Under the pieces are notes generated by a model, which saw only the letters and a list, made by a program, of their open reading frames with translations, searched no databases and was not told where the DNA came from. From Clostridia bacterium (lineage in GTDB: Bacteria > Bacillota_A > Clostridia > Oscillospirales > CAG-272): a stretch of DNA of 25,076 bases. The number at the start of each line of letters is the position of its first letter. The first letter of the stretch is position 1. Shown here in pieces: positions 15,662-23,759 of this stretch. A program made the translations under genes and the position numbers. The stretch is taken from contig JAGBRZ010000134.1 of NCBI GenBank assembly GCA_017632155.1, forward strand, positions 1 to 25,076. Direction: 5' to 3'.

Positions 15662-16855
15662 TTATTCGGGAACAGCCATGCCGTCGTCTGTGACCTTACC
15701 TTTATACATAGAGATTGCTCCGCTTACTGTGTTATCCTCTCCCAAAACGATTTCCGTTTGGAATTTAACAGCTACGGTATCACCAACCTTTATGTTGGTA
15801 CATTCAAGATAACGTCTGATAATCAATTCATCGGTCAAAACCTTGAATACCATTCCATCCTTCTTATCTTTACAAAGAACGGTATCGTCAATCAGAACAT
15901 ATCCGTCACCGATCTCGGTAATAGTTCCTGCAATCGTGTATTCGTATTGCTCACGCTTTGCTTCGGTTGCGTTATTCTTTGCGTGAGTAATGATCTTATT
16001 TGCCGCATCCTCACCAATGTAATAGACATAACTGTAATTGAATACGTTGGTGGAAGCATATCCATCCTCGGTGATATAGAATACCTTCTTGTAAACGCCA
16101 AGCGCTTCCGAAGTTGCGGTAAAGCTCAAATAATTTCTATCTCCACGACTCCATTTATCATTTTCAGCGTAAAACTCAGCATCCCTACATTCGGAAAGGA
16201 CTTGCCAAATGTACTCGTCATCGGCAATTTGATAATATCCTTTTTCCTTATACCCCTCATTGACAGAGAATTTTATAAGCGGTAAGGTTTCGGAAAGACT
16301 ATAAGCATCAAGAAGTTCCCCGAAGGTTGCCGGATATTTTACATCGTCATTGAAATAGACATAATACTCGTTGTCTATTCCAACAGCAATCATTCTTTCT
16401 TCCGATACACCCTTTATCTGTCTGACGTTAAAGGTCTCGGTATAGGTCTTGTCGGTGTAGCTATCCACACCTTTTCCTATACAAGTTCCCAAAACATCTC
16501 CAAGCAATGCTTCGTCTATCGCCCTTGCCCTTGAACTGTACTCGTTTCCGTCGTACTTTACAGAAGTGTATTTTTCATAACCCAACTTATATTCCCACGG
16601 GAACTCAATATAACTTTCACTTCCGCTGATTACTCCTTTGTAATCGCGGTCAATTCCTCCAATAGAGATTGGATTGCCGCTATTGAACATAGGAACGATC
16701 AGAGCTGCCGCCATAACCACGACCATAAAACAAGCGGCAAGAGAACTCCACTTGACAATAGCTTTTTTCTTACTTGCTCTTTTGTATGTTGCTGCGTCGC
16801 TTACAAGATCTTCGGGGAGATTTCCGATTGCTTCTGAAATTCTCGGTGTTTTCAT
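15662..16855 (-). CDS. Membrane anti-sigma-like protein with large outer domain
   Basis: 397 residues, no named family recognised. A cytosolic N-terminus of about 32 residues (with ISEAIGNLPEDLV) precedes one membrane segment near residues 34-56; the rest (about 340 residues) is outside. The last ~90 residues (GTITEIGDGYVLIDDTVLC onward) look like a small beta-barrel repeat of the OB/DUF3221 sort. Its ATG overlaps the sigma-factor stop (ATGA), the usual layout for a sigma factor and its membrane anti-sigma. No zinc-finger motif is seen, so the way it holds the sigma factor would differ from zf-HC2 proteins. The role is inferred from position. Confidence 0.75.
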   Translation of the reverse strand: MKTPRISEAIGNLPEDLVSDAATYKRASKKKAIVKWSSLAACFMVVVMAAALIVPMFNSGNPISIGGIDRDYKGVISGSESYIEFPWEYKLGYEKYTSVKYDGNEYSSRARAIDEALLGDVLGTCIGKGVDSYTDKTYTETFNVRQIKGVSEERMIAVGIDNEYYVYFNDDVKYPATFGELLDAYSLSETLPLIKFSVNEGYKEKGYYQIADDEYIWQVLSECRDAEFYAENDKWSRGDRNYLSFTATSEALGVYKKVFYITEDGYASTNVFNYSYVYYIGEDAANKIITHAKNNATEAKREQYEYTIAGTITEIGDGYVLIDDTVLCKDKKDGMVFKVLTDELIIRRYLECTNIKVGDTVAVKFQTEIVLGEDNTVSGAISMYKGKVTDDGMAVPE

Positions 16856-17406
16856 ATTTCAACGCCCTCCTTGATTAAGTAATCTTTTAGTTTCTTTCGG
16901 GTGTGATACAACATACTCTTGACCTTATCTTCGGTAAAACTATATCTCTTAGATATGTCATCGACAGAATCAAAGAAATAGTATTTGCGAATAAACACAT
17001 TCCGAACATCCTCTTTTTCTTTTCGCAGAAAGTCGCTTATCAACTCTGTTAGGTTGTCGTTGCTGATATTCTCTCCGATGCTCTCATCCGGTAAGATTTC
17101 GGCAAGCTCATCAAGAGATACTATCGTAGCTTGAGATCTCTTTTGACGAGCCATCGTTTCAATCCGTTTCAAAGATATGTTTCGCGTAATCTTACACAGA
17201 AACGCCATAAAGTTATTCGGTCTCGTCGGTGGAATTGCGTTCCATACGCCGATGTAAGTGTCGTTCACGCACTCCTCAGAGTCCTCGTTGTTATTCAAGA
17301 TATTATAGGCAATACTGTGGCAGAGCTTTCCGTATTTATTGTCTGTCTCTTTGATTGCCTGCTCGTCTCTTGCAAAATACAGTTCAATGATACTCAGATC
17401 ATCCAT
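16852..17406 (-). CDS. ECF-like sigma-70 family sigma factor
   Basis: 184 residues. Region 2 is visible in the N-terminal half (ETDNKYGKLCHSIAYNIL, EECVNDTYIGVWNAIPP, FLCKITRN) and region 4 near the C-terminus (VDDISKRYSFTEDKVKSMLYHTRKKLKDYL). The ATG at 17406 has GGAGGTG eight bases upstream; a longer start at 17445 precedes the ribosome site. It is coupled to the anti-sigma-like gene. A CTTATAGG box 40 bases upstream is shared with the other sigma gene's leader and may be its own promoter's -10 region. Confidence 0.9.
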   Translation of the reverse strand: MDDLSIIELYFARDEQAIKETDNKYGKLCHSIAYNILNNNEDSEECVNDTYIGVWNAIPPTRPNNFMAFLCKITRNISLKRIETMARQKRSQATIVSLDELAEILPDESIGENISNDNLTELISDFLRKEKEDVRNVFIRKYYFFDSVDDISKRYSFTEDKVKSMLYHTRKKLKDYLIKEGVEI

Positions 17407-17439
17407 GTTGTTCACCTCCTTTGTTTGAGCTAAAAGCGC

Positions 17440-17482
17440 TTTCACCCTATAAGTACGTTTTTTTAGGCGTTGGTGGCAAAAT
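17440..17482 (-). promoter_or_regulatory. Candidate autoregulated promoter of the first sigma gene
   Basis: Reading left, GCCACCAACGCC is followed by an A-run and CGTACTTATAGG. An AAC near the -35 position and a CGT in the -10 region are the usual ECF promoter marks. The CTTATAGG at 17446-17453 recurs before the second sigma gene. No start site is known; inference. Confidence 0.45.
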
Positions 17483-17535
17483 ATTTGAAATCTTTTTTAT
17501 ATTATATCATACTTTTTTGATTTATTGGTGAACAA

Positions 17536-17565
17536 AAGGGTGCCGCCTAAACAGCACCCTTAAAC
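17536..17565 (-). terminator. Terminator of the zf-HC2/YfjL-like operon
   Basis: AAGGGTGC (17536-17543) pairs with GCACCCTT (17554-17561) around a 10-base loop, with TTTTGTT following on the minus strand. It closely resembles the terminator at 2161-2186. Confidence 0.75.
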
Positions 17566-18408
17566 TTATTTGTTTTCTTCAATTTCTTTGAGTTTTTCAG
17601 CATCTTGCTCGGCATAGTAAGCCCGCGCTGCTTCGTCGGAAGCCTTGACACGCTCTATCATACCATCCTCGTAAATGTCATCGTAGAGGAAATTCATCAC
17701 TTCGACTCGATCTTCTCTCCTTTTACCGTCCTCGGGCTTAGGATATTCAAGAACACAATCTATCATATAGAACTTTACTCCGGCATTATCAAAAATTGTC
17801 TTGATGTCAAGAAGAATCTTCGACAGTCTTTCAACAGTTACCGTATTATCTTCAATGTAGATTGTCAACATTCCGTGTTTTGCGCCGAGCTCGTTTACAT
17901 CATAAAACGCATCGAGCGTCAGATCTTCAGTAATCAACGCATATTCGGGCACAGTGTGTTCCTTAAGATGTTCGCGGGGGTAGAACTTAAAATCTCCGTA
18001 TCCGATATGTGCGTTATACGGAAACGCTTGACTATCCAACACTTTATCTACCGTTTCTCTGTAATCTCTTCCTATTCTATCCGCAGTGTTTCCTCCCGAA
18101 AGCACACGATCCTCATAATTATCGTATCGCATTTTGCCCCACATATCTATGAGAATTGTAAAGTCACTATCTATACTGCTCGGAGAGTAAATAAATGCGT
18201 GATAATAACCGTCCTTGAAGCTATAAAATACTCGTTCGATCTCAAAATCCTTATCGGCGTATGCTTCTTCAAGATGCTTTTCAGCCGTATTGGTAGCAAC
18301 TGCTTTAGAAATGGGGTTGCCGACAAGACCGTTTGCAAATATACAAACACCGACGATCAAAACTATTGCAAATATAAGTGCTGCTATTTTCAGTATTCTT
18401 TTCTTCAT
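17566..18408 (-). CDS. YfjL-like membrane-anchored protein
   Basis: 280 residues: a signal-anchor segment at about 7-27 (IAALIFAIVLIVGVCIFANG), then an outer domain. The GNPISKA and FYSFKDGYYHAFIYSPSSIDS stretches resemble YfjL-like proteins that often accompany a sigma factor and a zf-HC2 protein in Clostridia and Bacilli. Function is not known; it may be a sensor or an output of the module. Its ATG overlaps the previous stop (TGATG), so it is cotranscribed and coupled. The C-terminal tail is Glu/Lys-rich and helical. Confidence 0.75.
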   Translation of the reverse strand: MKKRILKIAALIFAIVLIVGVCIFANGLVGNPISKAVATNTAEKHLEEAYADKDFEIERVFYSFKDGYYHAFIYSPSSIDSDFTILIDMWGKMRYDNYEDRVLSGGNTADRIGRDYRETVDKVLDSQAFPYNAHIGYGDFKFYPREHLKEHTVPEYALITEDLTLDAFYDVNELGAKHGMLTIYIEDNTVTVERLSKILLDIKTIFDNAGVKFYMIDCVLEYPKPEDGKRREDRVEVMNFLYDDIYEDGMIERVKASDEAARAYYAEQDAEKLKEIEENK

Positions 18409-18959
18409 CAGTTCTTCTCCTTTCTGAAAGCAAAGTGCAGGAGGAACGCAATAGCGATACCCACAAATACAAAGATGCTATAAATCAACGTCCACAAGAA
18501 CGCGGAATAAAGGTCGAGGTCAACCAACTTGAACAAGCAAACAAAAGTATCAATTATCAAGAGAAGGATCGGTACTTTGTAAATTGCTTTCCAACGGAAC
18601 ACATAATAACCAAAGATACCTACAACGGGCATAATCAAGCTATTATACATCAAATTCTCTCCACCCGTCCAACCAAAGCCGAGGAAAATCAAAAAGATGA
18701 GTGCAGCATAAGCTATCGAATAGAATTGTCTGTTCATTCGCTTCATTATTGTTTTGAATGGCTTTGCATCTTCCGTATTAGATGTTGGCTTCTTTTCGAT
18801 GGCTGTCAATCCCACTCCCTCTTTCAAACTATCAAGCTCGGCTTGGCACTCTGAACATTCATCCAAGTGAGACTTTACATACTGTGCCGTTTCGGGACTT
18901 ACCATATCTTCCACATAAAGCGGCAGGAGATCTCTGACTACACTACATTCAGTTTTCAC
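18408..18959 (-). CDS. zf-HC2 anti-sigma factor with membrane segments
   Basis: 183 residues. The N-terminus is the anti-sigma zinc-binding domain: CSVVRDLLPLYVEDMVS then HLDECSEC (the HxxxCxxC ligands at about residues 31-38). The rest has about three or four membrane segments (near 75-95, 100-120, 127-145 and 152-175). It starts at a GTG at 18959 behind GGAGG and overlaps the sigma gene by 11 bases. It should hold the upstream-encoded sigma factor at the membrane until a signal arrives. Confidence 0.88.
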   Translation of the reverse strand: MKTECSVVRDLLPLYVEDMVSPETAQYVKSHLDECSECQAELDSLKEGVGLTAIEKKPTSNTEDAKPFKTIMKRMNRQFYSIAYAALIFLIFLGFGWTGGENLMYNSLIMPVVGIFGYYVFRWKAIYKVPILLLIIDTFVCLFKLVDLDLYSAFLWTLIYSIFVFVGIAIAFLLHFAFRKEKN

Positions 18960-19452
18960 CGTTCTTTTCCTCCAATCTTTCTTTAATCATTTTACGCGCT
19001 CGATGATAGGTGACACAAGCCCAATTCTCGGTCTTGCCGAAGATTTGAGCAATTTGTTTGAACGAAAGCTCGGCATACACGCGCCACATAAAGACTTCCT
19101 TATACGGCTCACTCACGTCGTGCAAGATCTTTTGTATTTGTTCTATCTCCTCGCGCCGGGCGTACTCGTCAGCCACGCTTGGGGCAAGGTCGGGAATCTC
19201 TTGCAGCTCCGCTTCGTCCACCTGCTCGGTTCGGTTGCTTTTCTTAACGTGTGAGTAATAGCAATTCTTCGCTATTTGGCAGAGCCAAACTCGCACGTCG
19301 CAATCTCCGCGAAAACTATCAATCGACTTCATTGCTTTGAAGAAGGTATCACTTGTAATTTCCTCGGCAAGATGCTCGTTGCCCGAGAGCCGCAAAATAT
19401 ACAAGTAAACGTCGTTGAAATATGTATCGTATAAATGCTCAAAGTCCGTCAC
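18949..19452 (-). CDS. ECF sigma factor
   Basis: 167 residues with region 2 (EHLYDTYFNDVYLYILRL, AEEITSDTFFKAM, VRVWLCQIAKN) and region 4 (YKEVFMWRVYAELSFKQIAQIFGKTENWACVTYHRARKMIKERL). A GTG start at 19452 is chosen because GGAGGTGA lies just upstream; the longer frame to 19530 would begin inside the promoter region. It is followed, with overlap, by its zf-HC2 anti-sigma and the YfjL-like gene. Confidence 0.92.
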   Translation of the reverse strand: MTDFEHLYDTYFNDVYLYILRLSGNEHLAEEITSDTFFKAMKSIDSFRGDCDVRVWLCQIAKNCYYSHVKKSNRTEQVDEAELQEIPDLAPSVADEYARREEIEQIQKILHDVSEPYKEVFMWRVYAELSFKQIAQIFGKTENWACVTYHRARKMIKERLEEKNGEN

Positions 19453-19468
19453 TCTATCACCTCCTTCA

Positions 19469-19505
19469 CCTATAAGACTCCGAAGAAAAGAAAATCTTAC
19501 AAACT
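19469..19505 (-). promoter_or_regulatory. Candidate autoregulated promoter of the second sigma gene
   Basis: Reading left, TGTAAGA (complement of 19495-19501) and AGTCTTATAGG (near 19469-19479) are about 17 bases apart. The two boxes are partly inverted copies of each other. The CTTATAGG core is shared with the leader of the first sigma gene. No sigma-A promoter stands out here, so self-transcription by the ECF factor is likely but inferred. Confidence 0.5.
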
Positions 19506-19531
19506 TTTTCAAAAAATATTCATAGTACAAC

Positions 19532-19560
19532 GCCCTCGCTCAACTTGAACGAGGGCTATT
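19532..19560. terminator. Palindrome, likely terminator after the XRE membrane gene
   Basis: GCCCTCG at 19532-19538 pairs with CGAGGGC at 19550-19556, extended to about 11 pairs with a short loop. The T-rich tail is on the plus strand (TATTTTT), and the minus-strand side is poor in T, so it is only a moderate fit as a leftward terminator. Confidence 0.55.
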
Positions 19561-19561
19561 T

Positions 19562-20827
19562 TTATGCTGTTTTACGCTTCTTTGTTTTCACGATATACCA
19601 AATCACACATACTGCGAGATTAATAACGTGTAAGAACAATAAGCCTGCGCTTAGTATTGAATACATAACTTGACCGTTTTGGTCAGCTTCATCTGTCGTG
19701 ACTACGATTTCCCATTCTCCGTTCTCGTGCTGAAGAATGTTGATTGACTCATATAAAACGGGATTGTAGTAATATTCTTTACCGTCGATTTCTGCCCATT
19801 TTTTGTTAGGTTCGTGCGTTGGAACTTCACTTGGCGGTAAATTACCATATCCCTCGTCATACCAAGCATCATATTCGCTCTGCATATAAGCAATAAATTT
19901 ATCGGGATCGTCAAATCTTTCACGCTCTATGAAGGTAGATTCACTAACAGAAGAAGTGATAATATATGTCGCAAGCATAATGATTGCAAGAACAACCGTA
20001 AATACGATACAGATTTTGGCGAGAAGCTTGCTTTCTGTGTTAGCTCTGCTAACCGCCTGCTCATCGAGCCACACAATTTCTTTGTTTATGAGTGCCTTTA
20101 ATACGAATATCTTATATACACAGAACGCAAGGAGAAATGCAACGGCGGCGAACAAAGAGCCGAACAAAATCCAAGAGTCGATAACAAGTCCATAGTGACT
20201 ATTGAAATAAGAGAGTGTAAGAACTGCTATCGGCAGACAAAATGCAAATGTCAGAAGTATTCCGAAGAATATCTTTACCGAGCTGAACACCATATCCGTG
20301 TTAGCTTTCTTTATTTCCTCGGCGTGTTCTGCTTCTTCCTCGTCGATGAGCAATCTAAAACTCACGGTGAAGCATATCTGACATATCGTGGCTGCTACGA
20401 AGAATACGCTTGCAAGGCAGAAGCCGAGCAGACCTCGTAAGAAACCGAGATTGCATATCATAGCGGCTATAAGTCCTACGATAATAAGACCTATTGAGAT
20501 AAAGGAGAGGTTAGTAAACTTTTTCTTTCTGCTATGAAGCATCAGTTTGAACTGCTTGTCGCTTTTTGCTTTCTGCTTACTTGCCACATCTTCCGTTGCT
20601 GCTTCTCGGTCGGGGTTATTTCGTTCTCCGCGCAGAAGCTCGTCGGTAGTGATACCGAAGATCTCCGCTATCGAAGGTATCAAGGAAAGCTCCGGGGTAC
20701 ATTCGTCGCACTCCCAACGGCTCACCGTTTTATCCGAAACAAAGAGCTTTTCGCCAAGCTCCTTTTGTGTCATACCGTTTGCCCGACGCAATGCCGATAT
20801 GAATTTACCTATCGTTTTCTTTTCCAT
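19562..20827 (-). CDS. XRE-family regulator fused to a multi-pass membrane domain
   Basis: 421 residues. HTH at about 7-62 (RRANGMTQKELGEKLFVSDKT then SRWECDECTPELSLIPSIAE, quoted in two parts). After a charged linker come two pairs of membrane segments near residues 105-165, a third group near 180-250, one near 270-295 and a last one near 385-410, with an outer loop (about 296-385) that is Asp/Tyr/Pro-rich. A DNA-binding protein fixed in the membrane suggests signal reading from outside, but the input is unknown. The ATG at 20827 has AGGAGG seven bases upstream; an earlier frame start at 20845 precedes it. Confidence 0.82.
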   Translation of the reverse strand: MEKKTIGKFISALRRANGMTQKELGEKLFVSDKTVSRWECDECTPELSLIPSIAEIFGITTDELLRGERNNPDREAATEDVASKQKAKSDKQFKLMLHSRKKKFTNLSFISIGLIIVGLIAAMICNLGFLRGLLGFCLASVFFVAATICQICFTVSFRLLIDEEEAEHAEEIKKANTDMVFSSVKIFFGILLTFAFCLPIAVLTLSYFNSHYGLVIDSWILFGSLFAAVAFLLAFCVYKIFVLKALINKEIVWLDEQAVSRANTESKLLAKICIVFTVVLAIIMLATYIITSSVSESTFIERERFDDPDKFIAYMQSEYDAWYDEGYGNLPPSEVPTHEPNKKWAEIDGKEYYYNPVLYESINILQHENGEWEIVVTTDEADQNGQVMYSILSAGLLFLHVINLAVCVIWYIVKTKKRKTA

Positions 20828-20838
20828 AGTAATGCCTC

Positions 20839-20930
20839 CTCGCATTTCGGGTTGTTCTTGTGCTTACATTCTATCATTTCGTCAGAAGGAATACCACCCT
20901 CAAACAAAGGAATTACTCCCGAAATGCGAG
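20839..20930. repeat. 13-bp inverted repeat ahead of the XRE membrane gene
   Basis: CTCGCATTTCGGG at 20839-20851 and its exact complement CCCGAAATGCGAG at 20918-20930 are 66 bases apart. In the leftward RNA the second arm ends on the ribosome site (CGAGGAGG), so pairing could hide it; alternatively both arms could be operators. No convincing sigma-A promoter was found between the arms. Confidence 0.7.
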
Positions 20931-20940
20931 AATTAAATGC

Positions 20941-21210
20941 TTATTTTACGAAAAATACTATTATTGCGCAAATGAAGATGAATACTGCCGTTCCGATACT
21001 GAAATAAGCAACCTTACGGCTATTGTTCCATTGCATATAGCTTTGGCAAAGCATTGTTACACCCATCAAAGGCATAAAGATGTTGATTGCCTGATCCCAA
21101 ACATCAAATATTTGCAATACCGCTAATACCACGACGGATAGGCTTGCAAGAACTGATAGTATGGTAACGACCTTATGTAATAAGGGTGTATCTTTCCAAT
21201 TAGTTTTCAT
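20941..21210 (-). CDS. Small membrane protein
   Basis: 89 residues, three hydrophobic segments (about 10-30, 38-55 and 64-86), not confidently recognised. An ATG at 21210 is the likely start, with GGAG eight bases upstream inside the end of the SdpI-family gene; an in-frame TTG at 21216 would overlap that stop. It is almost certainly cotranscribed with the SdpI-family gene. Confidence 0.7.
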   Translation of the reverse strand: MKTNWKDTPLLHKVVTILSVLASLSVVVLAVLQIFDVWDQAINIFMPLMGVTMLCQSYMQWNNSRKVAYFSIGTAVFIFICAIIVFFVK

Positions 21211-21212
21211 AA

Positions 21213-21845
21213 TCAAAGCTCCAATCTGAACTTGGTTGGTTTATCCGTCCGATATATCACCGCCACCTGTTCATTCACGCTCGGTGGAGTGACAAAGGAT
21301 TTAAGCCATTTTTTCTTGACGATCTCGTTTCCGTCCACAGTATATTTCACCGTAACAATATGAGGAAAGGTTGCACCGTCAAGAGCGTGCTTTCTTATGG
21401 GCTTGGTATTGACCTTCAGCCACCATTGCTTTTTGACGCATAGGACTATGCCAATCGTTGTGTTTTCCGAAAACGGATTTCCGTTTTTATCAAAAGCATT
21501 TTTCAATGCTCGCTCTGTAAGAATAACCGAGAGGATTATAAGTAAAAGCGGAAATACCAATAATGCCGCGCCCACATATCCCACGGTTTTAGTGTCTGCC
21601 CCAATGAAGCACAGCATAATACCTGCTACGATAGGAATGAGTGCCAAACCACAGATAAGCCATATTTTGCCACAGTAACGGTGTGCAAATTCCCAAGTAT
21701 CTCTGTTTTTCATTGACCTTGAGGTACGGTATCCGAAAACATAATTGATTTCTTTCGGTGCTTTTTTGAGAAATGCTCGCCCGAACAATATCATTATTAT
21801 CGGTATGAGCAGATCCATAATGAACATATAAATCCAAAAGCCCAT
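21213..21845 (-). CDS. SdpI-family membrane protein
   Basis: 210 residues. The N-terminal two thirds match the SdpI/YhfL group: membrane segments near residues 4-22, 60-82 and 88-108, with the signature GYRTSRSMKNRDTWEFAHRY between the first two. B. subtilis SdpI gives immunity to the SdpC toxin and acts in signalling; many homologues have no toxin nearby and none is seen here. The C-terminal ~90 residues form a soluble-looking tail (KYTVDGNEIVKKKWLKSF) beyond the usual core. The start has AAGGAG six bases upstream, ten bases after kdpE. Confidence 0.82.
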   Translation of the reverse strand: MGFWIYMFIMDLLIPIIMILFGRAFLKKAPKEINYVFGYRTSRSMKNRDTWEFAHRYCGKIWLICGLALIPIVAGIMLCFIGADTKTVGYVGAALLVFPLLLIILSVILTERALKNAFDKNGNPFSENTTIGIVLCVKKQWWLKVNTKPIRKHALDGATFPHIVTVKYTVDGNEIVKKKWLKSFVTPPSVNEQVAVIYRTDKPTKFRLEL

Positions 21846-21855
21846 CTATTTCTCC

Positions 21856-22551
21856 TTATTCCACCCTCATCATTCTGTATCCAACACCGATATGCGTTTG
21901 GATATACTGAGGTGAGTCGGGGGCTACTTCGATCTTCTTGCGGAGCGTTGCCATAAAGACACGGAGAGAAGCTACGTTATTTTCCCACGCCGCGCCCCAT
22001 ATTTTCTGTGTAATGAAGGTATGCGTTAAGACCTTCCCGACGTTTGCTGCAAGCAGGCACAGTATTTTGTATTCGATAGGAGTCAGATGCAATTCTTCCT
22101 CTCCGAGATAAGCGCAGCCTGCGGCATAGTCGATTCGCAAAGTACCGTTTATAAATACAGAGCTTGTACTTTCGTTACGGTTCGAGGCTAATCTTCTTTG
22201 CGTAACACGGAGCCGCGCCAAGAGTTCCTCTACGGAGAAAGGCTTGGTTAAGTAATCGTCCGCACCTGCATCAAGGGCATCAATTTTGTCCTTATCCTCA
22301 CTGCGTGCGCTGATGACGATGATCGGCATATCCGACCACGTGCGTATTCTCTCTATAACCTCAACGCCGTCTATATCGGGGAGTCCGAGATCAAGCAAAA
22401 CAATATCGGGATTATGCGATGAAGCCTCCATAATAGCGTTGTTTCCGTTCTGTGCCGTTATAAATTTATATTCGTGCGTCTTTAAGGTCGTTGTAATCAG
22501 ATTGCGAACGGGTGCATCGTCCTCGACTACGAGTATCAAGGGTTTATTCAC
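21856..22551 (-). CDS. KdpE-type response regulator (OmpR family)
   Basis: 231 residues. Receiver domain with acidic pair Asp11/Asp12, phosphoacceptor Asp54 in LLDLGLPD and Lys103 in LTKPF; an OmpR-type winged helix follows (LTPIEYKILCLLAANVGKVLTH and the IWGAAWENN segment). The sequence matches KdpE. A GTG at 22551 follows GGAGGTGGAG, overlapping the kinase stop by eight bases. No kdpFABC is in the window. With its sensor kinase broken and its upstream promoter lost, its control may now depend on read-through from the mobile-type DNA to the right. Confidence 0.88.
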   Translation of the reverse strand: MNKPLILVVEDDAPVRNLITTTLKTHEYKFITAQNGNNAIMEASSHNPDIVLLDLGLPDIDGVEVIERIRTWSDMPIIVISARSEDKDKIDALDAGADDYLTKPFSVEELLARLRVTQRRLASNRNESTSSVFINGTLRIDYAAGCAYLGEEELHLTPIEYKILCLLAANVGKVLTHTFITQKIWGAAWENNVASLRVFMATLRKKIEVAPDSPQYIQTHIGVGYRMMRVE

Positions 22552-23456
22552 TGATCTCCACCTCCTCCTTTGGTAACGTAAAGGTAAATACCGCACCGTG
22601 CGGCTTGTTGTCGGTCACGGTAATCTCTCCGCCGTGAGCATTTACAATAGACTTACAGAGCGCAAGTCCAAGACCGAGACTTCTGCGGCTGTCGGCAATT
22701 TTTTCAGCACCTGTGTAGAACATATCGAACACACGGGGCTTTATCTCGTCTGCAATTCCGTGTCCGTTATCCGCTACGGTAATTGCAATTTCATTGTCCT
22801 TTTCGACTGCCGAGATCTCTATTTCAGATCCGCTTGGTGTATATTTTATCGCATTGTCGATCAGATTGATCAAGACCTGAACGATAAGTCTTGCATCCAT
22901 CCGCGCAAGCAGTATTCCGTCGCTTTCCTTGACCGTGAACTTATGCTCGCTTGCATTTTTCTCGGTGCGTCTGACTGCTTCATCAATAACATCGGACACA
23001 AGCTCGGCAGCCATCCGTATGTCGCTCTTGCCATCTCCCATACGGGATACCGACAGAAGATTTTCCACAAGGCTGATGAGCCATTCGGAGTCCTCACGTA
23101 TATCGGTATATATCTGTCTGCGTGTTTCCACATCGAATGCCTCGTCGTTTGCAAGTAGATTGTCTGCGTTGCCGGAAATCGACGTGAGCGGTGTGCGAAG
23201 GTCGTGAGATATGGTGCGGAGCAGATTTGCGCGTAGCTTTTCTTGTTCTGCAAGGATTGCCGTGGCTTCCTTCTCTCGCGCGTTTCTCTCGCTTTCAAGT
23301 GCCAAGGCACATTCTCCGAGGATCGAAAGCAAAATACTGTTTTCAAAGGCATCGACCGTTTTGGTGCTTTGTATTCCGATAGCACCGTAAACCGTATTGC
23401 TTGCGTGTATGGGATAATAGGTGCAGGACTCGGTTTTACATAGGCTCGTGCCTGCT
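22544..23456 (-). pseudogene. KdpD sensor kinase, N-terminal two thirds missing
   Basis: About 300 codons survive. The C-terminal kinase is intact: H-box ISHDLRTPLTS, N-box LINLIDNAIKYTP, G boxes DNGHGI and GLGLALC. Just upstream is the end of the KdpD GAF-like region (CTYYPIHASNTVYGAIGIQS, DAFENSILLSILGECALAL). KdpD homology stops near 23456, and in place of the missing ~550-600 residues (KdpD domain, USP domain, four membrane helices) the frame runs into unrelated GC-rich sequence and a stop at 23540. No ATG or GTG with a ribosome site lies inside; only a TTG at 23332 is available. The loss fits insertion or deletion at a mobile-element border. Confidence 0.85.
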
Positions 23457-23759
23457 GCTCTGCCAGCTCCGGAGGGGCGCTGCCCCTGCCGTCTGCGGAC
23501 GGCTCCCCGACCTTCATCCCACCGATAAACTGGAATTGGTCATTCTTCTTTTTCTTCAGGAGTATCTTCATTTGGCTTGGAACTGATTTTTGAAACAATA
23601 ATACCTGTGCAAGTAACAACTACCACACAAAGATACATTCCTATTCCTAATGCTCATGTACGGTAAAGTATCACAAGAAAATTATGTCGAATTGACAGCC
23701 GCCTCCGCTATACCGAATAAGGAAATAAAGAGTCCTCAAATTTTGCGCTACTAAATGAA
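23457..23759. other. Junction DNA: mobile-element scar with reading-frame scraps
   Basis: About 300 bases unlike the kdp gene. At 23473-23508 two GC-rich palindromes sit side by side (GGGGC-GCT-GCCCC and CCGTC-TGCG-GACGG). Leftward, a short frame (about 23541-23640) encodes a hydrophobic stretch then an acidic tail ending SKPNEDTPEEKEE, which looks like the C-terminus of a one-pass membrane protein. Another leftward scrap ends FGIAEAAVNST at about 23690. I recognise neither. No start with a ribosome site was found for either, so they are best read as remnants. Confidence 0.5.

Noticed and set aside
17605..18483. A 292-codon rightward frame
   Set aside because: Antisense to the YfjL-like gene; composition is that of a shadow frame.
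21213..21845. Toxin-immunity operon with an SdpC-like toxin
   Set aside because: No secreted toxin gene is nearby; the 89-residue neighbour has three membrane segments and no signal peptide with a mature toxin.
22870..23619. A 249-codon leftward frame across the kdpD break
   Set aside because: Its larger part is the wrong frame of the kinase gene; only the first ~50 codons lie in junction DNA and are not recognised.
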